Part shown: in pieces, positions 23,843 to 31,528 of the stretch
Position numbering within the stretch: the stretch's first letter is position 1
Layout: each line of letters begins with the position of its first letter
Notes under the pieces: model-generated
What the model was told of the DNA's origin: nothing
What the model saw: the letters and a program-made list of their open reading frames with translations, nothing else
Databases searched by the model: none
NCBI GenBank assembly: GCA_963807005.1
Contig: CAWDZK010000006.1
Span: 62,001 to 126,000 of the forward strand
Reading direction: 5' to 3'
Length of the DNA stretch: 64,000 nucleotides
Source of the DNA: CAWDZK01 sp963807005
Lineage (GTDB): Bacteria > Actinomycetota > Actinomycetes > JACCUZ01
Made by a program: the position numbers and the translations under genes

Positions 23843-24390
23843 CGACCAGCCACGAGCCCTACCCGAACGGCCGCCGCCGGATCGACAAGGTCCTGGCCGA
23901 GGACTTCGCCGCCGACCTCGGCGGCCTCGACCTCGACGACCTGCGGTCCCGGCGCCGCGAGGCCGAGCAGGAGGAGGCCGACCTCTCCTACGTACGCCGG
24001 ATGCTGCAGGGGCGGATGGACATCCTGCGCGCCGAGCTGGCCCGCCGGGCCGGTGGCGGCGACAAGATCGTCGAGCACCTGTCCGCCGTCCTCGCCGACA
24101 CCGGCCGCAGCGACCACGGCCTGGGACGGTTCCTCCGGGTCGAGCCGTCCCGGGTCGACGAGCACCGGCGACTGGTCGAGCAGGTGATCGCCGATGTGGG
24201 CGTCTCCGACGTCGAGGGCCGCTCCGACGACGACCTGCGGGCCGCCCTCGGCCGCCTGGAGAGCTTCGAGCAGGGGGTCTCGGAGGACCGCCGGGCGGTG
24301 CAGACGGTGATGGACGCCCTCACCGCCGAGGTCGCCGCCCGCTACAAGAGCGGCAGCGCCACGGTCGACGACCTCCTGTCCGAGGGCTGA
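23839..24390 (+). CDS. rsiG: RsiG/AmfC-like c-di-GMP-binding anti-sigma factor
   Basis: This 183-residue helical protein contains two exact copies of the RsiG c-di-GMP signature E-x3-S-x2-R-x3-Q-x3-D: E46-S50-R53-Q57-D61 (EADLSYVRRMLQGRMD) and E144-S148-R151-Q155-D159 (EQGVSEDRRAVQTVMD). In Streptomyces, RsiG with two such motifs binds c-di-GMP and the sigma factor WhiG, holding it inactive. Between the helices is a linker with GRFLRVEPSRVDEHRRLVEQVIADVG. The start overlaps the BKACE stop. No whiG/fliA-type sigma gene is in this window, so the partner must be elsewhere. A hairpin at 24441-24460 (GAGCGC/GCGCTC arms) follows. Confidence 0.9.
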   Translation: MTTSHEPYPNGRRRIDKVLAEDFAADLGGLDLDDLRSRRREAEQEEADLSYVRRMLQGRMDILRAELARRAGGGDKIVEHLSAVLADTGRSDHGLGRFLRVEPSRVDEHRRLVEQVIADVGVSDVEGRSDDDLRAALGRLESFEQGVSEDRRAVQTVMDALTAEVAARYKSGSATVDDLLSEG

Positions 24391-24473
24391 GTCACCGGTC
24401 GGCGCCGCCGGCCGACCCCGCGCGCGCCCGGGGCACCGGCGAGCGCCGCGCGGCGCGCTCGTAGGGTCTCGGC

Positions 24474-25439
24474 GTGGCCGACACCCTGCAGGAACCTGGT
24501 CCCGTCGTCGTCGCCGAGGTCGTCCGCTCCGGCTTCGTCGAGGGCCACCACCGCGGCAGCGTCCTGGCGCTGGCAGCCGACGGTCGTCGTGTGCTCGCCC
24601 TCGGCGCACCGGACGTCCCGGTCTTCCCGCGCTCGTCGAACAAGCCGCTGCAGGCGGTCGGGATGCTCGAGGCCGGGCTGGACCTCGACGGGGAGCTGCT
24701 GGCGCTGGCCTGCGCCAGCCACTCCGGCGAGCCGTTCCACGTCGAGGGCGTACGCCGGGTGCTCGACGCCGCGGGGCTGGACGAGTCCGCGTTGCAGACG
24801 CCCGTCGACTGGCCGGTCGACGAGGCGGAGAAGGAGGCGCTGGTCGCCGCCGGTGGTCACCCGGCGCGGATCCTCATGAACTGCTCCGGCAAGCACGCCG
24901 CGATGCTGGCGACCTGCGTGGCGAACGGGTGGCCGACGGCGACCTACCGGGACCCCGACCACCCGCTGCAGCGGCAGCTGGTCGCGACGGCGGAGCGGCT
25001 CACCGGTGAGCCGGTTGGCGCCACCGGTGTCGACGGCTGCGGCGCCCCGCTGCTGGCGTTCACGCTGGCCGGCGTGGCCCGCGCCTTCGCGACCATCGCG
25101 ACCGCCGGGCCCGGCACTCCCGAGCACCGCGTCGCCGAGGCGATCCGGTCCCACCCGCAGTGGCTCGGCGGCACCCGGCGCGACGTCACGGCGCTGCTCC
25201 GTGGGCTGCCCGGACTGGTGGCCAAGGACGGCGCCGAGGGCGTGTACGTCGCCGCGCTGCCGGACGGCCGCGCGGTTGCGCTGAAGATCGACGACGGCGG
25301 CCAGCGGGCCCGGCCGCCGGTGATGGCGGCGGCGCTGCGTGCCCTCGGTGTGGACGCTCCGGTGCTGGCCGAGCAGGCCGAGGCTTCCCTCCTGGGCGGC
25401 GGCGAGCCGGTCGGCTCGGTCCGCGCGACGTTCTCGTAG
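24474..25439 (+). CDS. L-asparaginase II family (PF06089)
   Basis: A 321-residue cytoplasmic protein of the thermolabile asparaginase/PF06089 family that hydrolyses asparagine to aspartate and ammonia. Landmarks are VFPRSSNKPLQAVGML, ALACASHSGEPFH, MNCSGKHAAMLATCV and GVDGCGAPLLAF, with Ser, Lys and Cys residues typical of the serine-beta-lactamase-like fold of this family. TAGGGT (24462-24467) lies six bases before GTG 24474 and there is no Shine-Dalgarno, so the mRNA should be leaderless. Neighbouring genes give no pathway hint. Confidence 0.9.
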   Translation: MADTLQEPGPVVVAEVVRSGFVEGHHRGSVLALAADGRRVLALGAPDVPVFPRSSNKPLQAVGMLEAGLDLDGELLALACASHSGEPFHVEGVRRVLDAAGLDESALQTPVDWPVDEAEKEALVAAGGHPARILMNCSGKHAAMLATCVANGWPTATYRDPDHPLQRQLVATAERLTGEPVGATGVDGCGAPLLAFTLAGVARAFATIATAGPGTPEHRVAEAIRSHPQWLGGTRRDVTALLRGLPGLVAKDGAEGVYVAALPDGRAVALKIDDGGQRARPPVMAAALRALGVDAPVLAEQAEASLLGGGEPVGSVRATFS

Positions 25440-25464
25440 TGCGCCGGTGGGGGAGGGACGGTCG

Positions 25465-26829
25465 GTGAGCGTGCAACAGACCGCCGAGGTCGTCGTCGTC
25501 GGCGCCGGCTCCGGCGGCCAGCCGGTCGCCGAGACGCTGGCCGCCGAGGGTGTCGACGTCGTGGTGGTGGAGGCGTTCCGGGTCGGGGGTGAGTGCCCCT
25601 ACGTCGCGTGCATCCCGAGCAAGGCCCTGCTCGTCGCGGCGGCCATGGGCGTCGACTGGGACGAGGCGGTACGTCGGCGGGACGCGGCCGCCGAGCACCG
25701 CGACGACAGCGACACCGCGGCATCCATGGTCGAGCGCGGCGTCCGGCTGATCCGCGGGACCGCGACCGTGACCGCGCCCCGGACCCTCGACGTCGTCCGG
25801 CCCGACGGCGCGCACGTCGGCCTGCGCTGGAGCCGGGCGCTGGTGGTCGGCACCGGCAGCACACCGGTCGTGCCGCCGGTCGAGGGCATCGACGCGGTGC
25901 GGACCTGGGGGAGCGCGGACGCCCTGTCGACCGCTGACCAACCCGAGCGGCTGCTGGTCCTGGGTGGCGGCGCGATCGGGTGCGAGCTCGGGCAGGCCTT
26001 CGCCCGGCTGGGCAGCGCCGTGACGCTCGTCGAGATCGCACCGCGGCTGCTGCCGGCCGAGCAGCCGTGGGTGGGCGATCTCGTCGCCGAGGCACTGCGA
26101 CGCGACGGGGTGCAGCTGCACCTCGACTCGAAGTCGACCCGGGTGGAGGGCACCGACGGCGGCGGGGTGAGGCTGCACCTGGCGGGTGGGACGGTCGTCG
26201 AGGCCGACCGGCTGCTGGTCGCCGGCGGCCGCAGGCCGAACGGCGGCGGGCTCGGTCTCGAGCAGCTCGGGGTCCGGCCCGACGAGGGCGCCCTGCGGGT
26301 GGACGCCCGCTGCCGGGTGCTCGCCGTCGACGGCCCGCTCCCCGACGTGTTCGCGGTCGGCGACGTCACCGACATCGCCCCGTTCACCCATACCGCGAGC
26401 TACCACGCGGAGATCGTCACCGACGAGCTGCTCGGTCGCGGCCGGGACGCCGACCACCGGGCGATCCCGCGGGTCGTCTACACCGACCCGGCCGTGTTCT
26501 GCGTCGGCCTCACCGAGGCCACGGCCGACCAGCCCCTCGAAGCCGGCTCGTTCGACGTCACGGACACCGCCCGCGCCTTCATCGAGCAGTCCCCGGTGGC
26601 CGGCCGGGTCGAGCTGCTCGCCGGGGCGGACGGCACCCTGCTCGGAGCCGCAGTGGTCGGGACGGCGGCCGACTCGTGGGCGGGTGAGCTCGCGCTGGCG
26701 GTCCGCCTCGGGGTACCCGCCGCTCTGCTCGCCGACCACGTGCACCCGCACCCCGCCTGGTCCGAGGCGGTGCATCCCGCGGCCCGTGCGCTGGCGAAGA
26801 GACTCGCCGCTGTCCGCGGCGCCAACTAG
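25465..26829 (+). CDS. FAD-dependent pyridine nucleotide-disulfide oxidoreductase
   Basis: A 454-residue class I flavin disulfide reductase (lipoamide dehydrogenase/mercuric reductase group). FAD site VVVVGAGSGGQPVAETLAAEG; redox cysteines in GGECPYVACIPSKALL (C-x4-C); NAD(P) motif LLVLGGGAIGCELGQAFARLG; second FAD motif DVFAVGDVTDI; and a C-terminal HVHPHPAWSEAVH in place of the usual HAHPT-SE catalytic His-Glu pair. It is not beside pyruvate or branched-chain dehydrogenase genes, so a housekeeping Lpd role is unlikely. GTG 25465 has GGGAGGGA upstream. Its stop TAG forms part of the -10 of the next gene. Confidence 0.87.
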   Translation: MSVQQTAEVVVVGAGSGGQPVAETLAAEGVDVVVVEAFRVGGECPYVACIPSKALLVAAAMGVDWDEAVRRRDAAAEHRDDSDTAASMVERGVRLIRGTATVTAPRTLDVVRPDGAHVGLRWSRALVVGTGSTPVVPPVEGIDAVRTWGSADALSTADQPERLLVLGGGAIGCELGQAFARLGSAVTLVEIAPRLLPAEQPWVGDLVAEALRRDGVQLHLDSKSTRVEGTDGGGVRLHLAGGTVVEADRLLVAGGRRPNGGGLGLEQLGVRPDEGALRVDARCRVLAVDGPLPDVFAVGDVTDIAPFTHTASYHAEIVTDELLGRGRDADHRAIPRVVYTDPAVFCVGLTEATADQPLEAGSFDVTDTARAFIEQSPVAGRVELLAGADGTLLGAAVVGTAADSWAGELALAVRLGVPAALLADHVHPHPAWSEAVHPAARALAKRLAAVRGAN

Positions 26830-26841
26830 GTTCGGACGGAC

Positions 26842-27702
26842 GTGAGCGCCATCGAGCTGTACGACGACGAGGTCCGCCTCCCTGGCGGGCCGCGCCTGGC
26901 GCTGCGCCGGGCCGACGGCGACGGGCGGCCGTTCCTGCTCGTGCACGGGTTGTCGTCCAACTCCCGGCTCTGGGACGGCACCGCCCGGGCGCTCGCTGCG
27001 GCCGGGCACCAGGTGGTGTCGGTCGACCAGCGCGGCCACGGCCGTTCGGAGCAGGTCGACGACGGGTACACGACGCCGCAGTGCGCGGCCGACCTGGCCG
27101 CGCTCTGCGCCGAGCTGGGGCTCGTCGGCGACCGGGCACCGGTCACGGCCGGACAGTCCTGGGGCGGCAACGTCGTCCTGCACTTCGCCGCCGAGCACGG
27201 CGGCGCGGCCGGCGCCGCCTTCGTCGACGGTGGCTTCATCTGGCTGCGCGAGCGCTTCCCCATCTTCGACGAGTGCTGGGCCGCCCTCGCTCCGCCGACG
27301 AACGACGGTCTGAGCCTTGCCGAGATGACCGAGCGGTTCCACAGCTGGCTGCCCGACTTCCCGCCGGAGGGGGTGGCGGCCCAGCTGGCCAACCTCACCG
27401 AGGTCGACGGCGTGGCCCGGGCGCGGCTCACCCGCGAGCATCACCGCGAGATCGTCCGGTCCCTGTGGGAGATCGATCCTCGCCCGCTCTTCGGCAAGGT
27501 CGACGTGCCGGCGCTGCTCGCCGTCGCCGTTCCCGCCGAGGGCGACGACCCCCGGGACGGTCTCCGGGCTGCCGAGGAGCTGCTGCCCGACGTCGTCGTC
27601 GCGCGCTACGTCGGCGCACACCACGACCTGCACGCCCAGTACCCGGACCGGATGGCTGCCGACCTCCTGGCGCTGGCGGAGCGCGTGGACGGCGCCCGAT
27701 GA
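26842..27702 (+). CDS. Alpha/beta hydrolase
   Basis: A 286-residue alpha/beta-hydrolase: oxyanion region LLVHGLSSNSRLWDG, QRGHGRSEQVDDGY, nucleophile elbow GQSWGG, and catalytic His near the C-terminus in GAHHDLHAQYP. Substrate unknown. TAGGTT at 26827-26832, overlapping the upstream stop, precedes GTG 26842 by nine bases without a Shine-Dalgarno. The stop overlaps the next gene (ATGA), so the hydrolase and the S51 fusion protein are made together. Confidence 0.86.
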   Translation: MSAIELYDDEVRLPGGPRLALRRADGDGRPFLLVHGLSSNSRLWDGTARALAAAGHQVVSVDQRGHGRSEQVDDGYTTPQCAADLAALCAELGLVGDRAPVTAGQSWGGNVVLHFAAEHGGAAGAAFVDGGFIWLRERFPIFDECWAALAPPTNDGLSLAEMTERFHSWLPDFPPEGVAAQLANLTEVDGVARARLTREHHREIVRSLWEIDPRPLFGKVDVPALLAVAVPAEGDDPRDGLRAAEELLPDVVVARYVGAHHDLHAQYPDRMAADLLALAERVDGAR

Positions 27703-28955
27703 GCCGCCTCGTGGTGATGGGCTCCGGTGAGACCGCGCCCACGATGGTCAAGGTGCACCGCGAGGTGTTCGCCGACTGCCCGCCCGGGCCGGCGGTGATG
27801 CTGGACACGCCGTTCGCCTTCCAGATGAACCGGGACGAGCTGGTCAGCCGGACGCGCTCGTACTTCGCGCAGAGCGTCGGGCGCGACGTCGAGGTGGCCG
27901 TCTGGTCCGGCGACGAGAACGCCGCCCAGCAGGAGAAGTCGCTGGCCCTGCTGGACCGCGCGGCGTGGGTGTTCGCCGGGCCCGGCAGCCCGACGTACGC
28001 CCTTGGGCGGTGGCGCGGCACGCGCGTTCCGGCGGCGCTGGCCGGCGTCGTACGCCGCGGCGGCACGCTCGTCCTGGGCAGCGCTGCCGCCCTGACCCTG
28101 GGCAGCCATGCGGTGCCGGTCTACGAGATCTACAAGGTCGGTGCCGAGCCCGAGTGGGTGCCGGGGCTGGACCTGCTCGGTGAGCTCACCGGTGTCGCCG
28201 CCGCCGTCGTGCCGCACTACGACAACAAGGAGGGCGCGACCCACGACACCCGGTTCTGCTACCTCGGCGAGCAGCGTCTGACCACGCTCGAGGCGACGCT
28301 GCCCGACGAGGTGGGGGTCCTGGGCGTCGACGAGCACACCGCCCTGGTCATCGACGTCGTGGCTCGCACCGCGACGGTCGCCGGCAACGGCCTCGTCAGC
28401 GTCCGACGTCGAGGCGCGACGTCGACGCTGTCGGCCGGCGAGTCGATCGGGCTGGACGAGCTGTCGACGTTGCTGCGCGGGGAGCAGGTCGGCAGCGTCT
28501 CGGCCGTGCACGTCGCGCCGCCGTCGGCGGACGAGCACGAGGGCGAGGTCGGACGGCCGGCGTTGTCGTTGCGAGCCGAGGCCGATCGGGCCCGCGCGGA
28601 CTTCGAGGCAGCGCTGGCGACCCGTGACGTCGACGGCTGTGTCGCCGCGGTGCTCGGGCTCGAGCAGTCCATCGCGGCCTGGCAGGCCGACACCTTGCAG
28701 AGCGACGACGCCGACGAGGCGCGGCGCGTGCTGCGCGCGCTGGTGGTACGCCTCGGCGAGCTGGCCGAGCGCGGGGCGGCCGACCCCGCGACGGCGGTGG
28801 CCCCCTTCGTCGACGCACTCGTCGACGTACGCAGGGCGGCGCGTGACCACAAGGACTTCGCCACCTCCGACCTGGTGCGCGACCGGCTCATCGCGGCAGG
28901 TGTCGAGGTGCGCGACACCGCCGACGGCACCGAGTGGACCCTGGGGTCGGCCTAG
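27699..28955 (+). CDS. Fusion: S51 peptidase/GATase1-like domain with CysRS-like DALR and C-terminal domains
   Basis: 418 residues. The N-terminal half (about 1-225) looks like a peptidase S51/cyanophycinase fold: LVVMGSGETAPTM, VFAGPGSPTYALGRW, and LVLGSAAALTLG in the position of the GTSAGA nucleophile elbow, with GAEPEWVPGLDLL after it. The last about 130 residues resemble the end of cysteinyl-tRNA synthetase: FEAALATRDVDGCVAAVLGLEQ like a DALR domain, then ARDHKDFATSDLVRDRLIAAG and VEVRDTADGTEWTLG, which align closely with this window's own cysS tail (ARKDWAAADRVRDALSAAG, VVVEDTPSGPRWTL). No tRNA-synthetase catalytic core is present. Biochemical role unknown. It starts in an ATGA overlap with the hydrolase gene. 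Confidence 0.8.
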   Translation: MSRLVVMGSGETAPTMVKVHREVFADCPPGPAVMLDTPFAFQMNRDELVSRTRSYFAQSVGRDVEVAVWSGDENAAQQEKSLALLDRAAWVFAGPGSPTYALGRWRGTRVPAALAGVVRRGGTLVLGSAAALTLGSHAVPVYEIYKVGAEPEWVPGLDLLGELTGVAAAVVPHYDNKEGATHDTRFCYLGEQRLTTLEATLPDEVGVLGVDEHTALVIDVVARTATVAGNGLVSVRRRGATSTLSAGESIGLDELSTLLRGEQVGSVSAVHVAPPSADEHEGEVGRPALSLRAEADRARADFEAALATRDVDGCVAAVLGLEQSIAAWQADTLQSDDADEARRVLRALVVRLGELAERGAADPATAVAPFVDALVDVRRAARDHKDFATSDLVRDRLIAAGVEVRDTADGTEWTLGSA

Positions 28956-29016
28956 CCATCCGGACGCCCTCGCGCCGACTCGCCTGTGAGCGAGGTCACG
29001 AAAGAAACCGCTTGCT

Positions 29017-29057
29017 GAGTGCTTGCCACAGTTAGCACCCTGGGTAAGACTCGTGAC
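29017..29057 (+). promoter_or_regulatory. Promoter and inverted-repeat operator of XRE regulator gene
   Basis: -35 TTGCCA (29023-29028), 16-base spacer, -10 TAAGAC (29045-29050), predicting transcription from or next to the ATG at 29058. An inverted repeat GAGTGCT-N10-AGCACCC (29017-29023, 29034-29040; 6 of 7 match) overlaps the -35 and spacer, a place where a bound regulator would block transcription. Autoregulation by the HTH protein is a reasonable guess. Confidence 0.55.
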
Positions 29058-29633
29058 ATGGCAACACTGAAGGTCGGCTCCCTGGGCGAGTACATCCGGG
29101 AGCAACGCGAGTCGGCCCAGGTGTCGTTGCGCCAGCTGGCTCGGTCGGCCGGGGTCTCGAACCCGTACCTGAGCCAGATCGAGCGCGGTATCAAGAAGCC
29201 CAGCGCCGAGATCCTCGCCCAGATCGCCAAGGGGCTGCGGATCTCGGCCGAGTCCCTCTACGTCCATGCCGGGATCCTCGACGAGCGCAGCACCGGTGAC
29301 GTCGTCGCCGCGGTGCTCGCCGACCCGGGACTGGGCGACCGCCACAAGCGGGTGCTGATCGACGTGTACGAGTCGTTCCGCGCCGAGCACGCCGCGGAGT
29401 CCGAGCGGACCACCCCGACCACCCCGACCACGGTTCGTCGTACGCCGACCGGGACGAGCACGAAGACGACCACGAAGAAGACCACGGCCTCGACGGCAGG
29501 TCCGAAGAGGACGGCTGCGAGAAAGCCGGCCGCGAAGAAGGCAACCGCGACGAAGCGGTCCGCCGCCCCGACCACCACCGGATCCACCACCGGATCCACC
29601 ACAAGGTCCACCACCACGAGGAGAAGCTCCTGA
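29058..29633 (+). CDS. XRE-family regulator with basic, low-complexity tail
   Basis: A 191-residue DNA-binding protein. The HTH (LGEYIREQRESAQVSLRQLARSAGVSNPYLSQIERGIKKP, about residues 6-46) matches the family encoded before hbhA (Rv0474-like). After residue 110 the sequence becomes a Thr/Lys/Ala/Arg-rich tail with repeated TTK, KKAT and GSTT(G/R)STT units, similar in style to histone-H1-like tails. The ATG is at the predicted transcription start, so the mRNA is leaderless. The stop overlaps the hbhA-like start (TGATG), so both basic-tailed proteins are translated from one message. Confidence 0.88.
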   Translation: MATLKVGSLGEYIREQRESAQVSLRQLARSAGVSNPYLSQIERGIKKPSAEILAQIAKGLRISAESLYVHAGILDERSTGDVVAAVLADPGLGDRHKRVLIDVYESFRAEHAAESERTTPTTPTTVRRTPTGTSTKTTTKKTTASTAGPKRTAARKPAAKKATATKRSAAPTTTGSTTGSTTRSTTTRRSS

Positions 29634-30181
29634 TGAGCCCCATCACCACCATCACCCGCAGCAAGCCGTTCTACGTCGTCGCGGGTGCGACCGACCTGGC
29701 CGTGAAGAACCTCCGCGAGGTGCCGGCGAAGCTGCCGACCGTCCGGATCGAGCGGCGCGACCTGGAGAAGGCCGTCTCGACCCTGCAGGCCGAGGCCGTC
29801 GCCCTTCCGGGCAGGGCGCAGGCCACCGCGCTCGGCCTGACCGGCGAGGTCGTCGGGCGTGCGGACGCCGTCTACGGCGAGCTGCTCGGCCGTGGCCGCA
29901 AGGTCGTGGGCCGGATCCGCCGCCAGCAGGCCACCCAGGACCTGAAGGCGGACGCGGCCACCACCGTGCGACGCACCAAGGCCACCTCCACCGTCGCGAA
30001 GAAGTCGGCCGCCGAGACCCGGGCCACCGCCAAGAAGGCGGCCAAGCGCACCACCGGCACGGCCAAGAAGCGGAGCGCCGCGACCCGCAGCACGGCCAAG
30101 TCCGCCACCACGGCGGCGCGCAAGACCACGAAGTCGGCCGCCCGCGCCACCAAGGCCGGCGCCGCGAAGGTCGGCAGCTGA
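29633..30181 (+). CDS. hbhA: Heparin-binding hemagglutinin-like (HbhA) protein
   Basis: A 182-residue protein with an N-terminal helical domain (KPFYVVAGATDLAVKNLREVPAKLPTVRIERRDLEKAVSTLQAEAV) and a C-terminal Lys/Ala/Arg/Thr-rich tail (AKKAAKRTTGTAKKRS…), the layout of mycobacterial HbhA, which binds sulfated glycans through its tail. In environmental actinomycetes the role is uncertain and may concern lipid inclusions, membranes or DNA. It is coupled to the XRE gene and followed by DUF2516, as in Mycobacterium. Its stop overlaps three 8-base direct repeats (CAGCTGAC type, about 30179-30200). Confidence 0.85.
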   Translation: MSPITTITRSKPFYVVAGATDLAVKNLREVPAKLPTVRIERRDLEKAVSTLQAEAVALPGRAQATALGLTGEVVGRADAVYGELLGRGRKVVGRIRRQQATQDLKADAATTVRRTKATSTVAKKSAAETRATAKKAAKRTTGTAKKRSAATRSTAKSATTAARKTTKSAARATKAGAAKVGS

Positions 30182-30226
30182 CCAGCTGACCAGCTGACCA
30201 GCGACCAGGCTGACAGCACGCACGAC

Positions 30227-30267
30227 CGGACCCCGGTCGCGGACCCACCGTCCGCGCCCGGGGTCCG
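30227..30267 (+). terminator. Terminator hairpin after hbhA
   Basis: CGGACCCCGG (30227-30236) pairs with CCGGGGTCCG (30258-30267), and inside it GCGGAC pairs with GTCCGC around CCACC, making a long nearly continuous stem. It separates the XRE/hbhA unit from the leaderless DUF2516 gene. Confidence 0.75.
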
Positions 30268-30338
30268 CCGCGTTGACAGCGGTTCTGCCCGGTGCTGGCG
30301 GCGATCGGTCGCCACGTTCGTCCCCTAGGCTGGGACGG

Positions 30339-30665
30339 GTGAACATCGTCGGCAGCGTCCAGTCGTTCGTCCTGCTCCTGCTGGGCATCGGGTCCCTCGG
30401 CCTGACCGGCTTCGCACTGGTCGACGTGCTGCGCCGACCCGGCACCCTGTTCCCCCAGGCCGGCCGGCTGTCCAAGGGCGCCTGGCTCGGGATCCTGCTC
30501 GCGGCCTTCCTCATCGCGATCCTCTACTTCGCCTCGCCGGGCACGGTCGGCATCCTCAACGTCGCCGGCGTGATCGCTGCCGGCGTCTACCTGGCGGACA
30601 TGCGGCCCAAGCTCAAGCAGCTGGGTGGCGGCGGCTCGTCGTACGGGCCTTACGGCCCCTACTGA
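30339..30665 (+). CDS. DUF2516 small membrane protein
   Basis: A 108-residue membrane protein with about three hydrophobic segments (FVLLLLGIGSLGLTGFALVDVL, GAWLGILLAAFLIAILYF, VAGVIAAGVYLADM) and a Gly/Tyr-rich tail ending GPYGPY. It matches the Rv0476-type DUF2516 protein that follows hbhA in mycobacteria. TAGGCT (30326-30331) stands seven bases before GTG 30339, predicting a leaderless mRNA. The stop overlaps the alaX start. Function unknown. Confidence 0.87.
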   Translation: MNIVGSVQSFVLLLLGIGSLGLTGFALVDVLRRPGTLFPQAGRLSKGAWLGILLAAFLIAILYFASPGTVGILNVAGVIAAGVYLADMRPKLKQLGGGGSSYGPYGPY

Positions 30666-31405
30666 TGCCCGACGCGAGCCACGGCCGCACAGCCCGGCTC
30701 GAGCTGGCCGACCAGACCCTGCGCGAGTGGGACGCCACCGTGCTCGACTCGTCGGCCGAGGGCGTGGTGCTCGACCGGTCCGCGTTCTACCCGGGCGGCG
30801 GCGGGCAGCCCCCGGACCACGGCGTGCTGCTCTGGGGCGGTGTGCAGACCCGCGTCGTGGGTGTCCGCAGGAGCGACGACCTGGTCCTCGTGCCCGCCGA
30901 GGGCGACCCGGTGCCACCTGTCGGTACGCCGGTGCGCGGAGCCGTCGAGGACGACCGCCGTACCGCGCTGATGCGCACCCACTCCGGCCTGCACCTGCTG
31001 TCGGGCGTCGTGCTGCGGGACTTCGGGTCGCTGGTGACCGGCGGCAACATGGAGCCGCTCGAGGCCCGGATGGACTTCAACCTGCCCGAGGTGCCGGAGG
31101 GCTTCAAGGAGCGGGTCGTCGAGGCGTGCGCCGTCGAGGTGGCGGCCGACCGGGCGATCGAGGTGAGCACACTGCCTCGCGCCGAGGCGTTCGCCACCCA
31201 CCCGGACCTGATCCGCACCGCCACCGACCTGCTGCCTCCCGACCTCGAGGTGGTGCGCATCGTCGACATCGTCGGCCTCGACACCCAGGCCGACGGCGGC
31301 ACGCATGTCGCCTCCACGGCCCAGATCGGCCGGATCGAGGTCGTCAAGGTCGAGAGCAAGGGCAAGGGCTTCCGCCGGCTGCGGATCCGCCTGGTCGACG
31401 CCTGA
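30665..31405 (+). CDS. AlaX-type alanyl-tRNA editing protein
   Basis: A 246-residue free-standing homologue of the alanyl-tRNA synthetase editing domain that deacylates Ser-tRNA-Ala (and Gly-). The N-terminal beta-barrel contains AFYPGGGGQPPDHG; the editing domain has the zinc motifs MRTHSGLHLLSGV (HxxxH) and DTQADGGTHVAST (the usual CxxH replaced in part, here G-G-T-H with no preceding cysteine at the common position). It starts in the DUF2516 stop and ends before the second copy of the bipartite palindromic element. Confidence 0.88.
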   Translation: MPDASHGRTARLELADQTLREWDATVLDSSAEGVVLDRSAFYPGGGGQPPDHGVLLWGGVQTRVVGVRRSDDLVLVPAEGDPVPPVGTPVRGAVEDDRRTALMRTHSGLHLLSGVVLRDFGSLVTGGNMEPLEARMDFNLPEVPEGFKERVVEACAVEVAADRAIEVSTLPRAEAFATHPDLIRTATDLLPPDLEVVRIVDIVGLDTQADGGTHVASTAQIGRIEVVKVESKGKGFRRLRIRLVDA

Positions 31406-31427
31406 GCGTGCCGTCGGCCGGTGGGCC

Positions 31428-31506
31428 GCTTGCCGGGGCGGACCGGCACTTGGCGTGGCGCCTTCGCCCCGACAAGCACCGGTCGACCACGTATACGTGG
31501 TCGACC
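31428..31506. repeat. Bipartite hairpin-plus-palindrome element, copy 2
   Basis: Part one: GCTTGCCGGGGCG (31428-31440) pairs with CGCCCCGACAAGC (31465-31477), one mismatch. Part two: 31481-31506 is a perfect 26-base palindrome with half site GGTCGACCACGTA. Copy 1 at 12242-12298 has the same order, the same CTTG…GGCG/CGCC…CAAG hairpin logic and the same GTCGACCACGT…ACGTGGTCGAC palindrome. It lies between convergent alaX and a GNAT gene. Confidence 0.75.
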
Positions 31507-31528
31507 GCCGCGCAGGGGGACGGGACGG

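Noticed and set aside
29017..29040. CIRCE (HrcA) element
   Set aside because: GAGTGCT and TTAGCAC half sites are present but in reversed order (CIRCE is TTAGCACTC-N9-GAGTGCTAA), and no chaperone gene follows.
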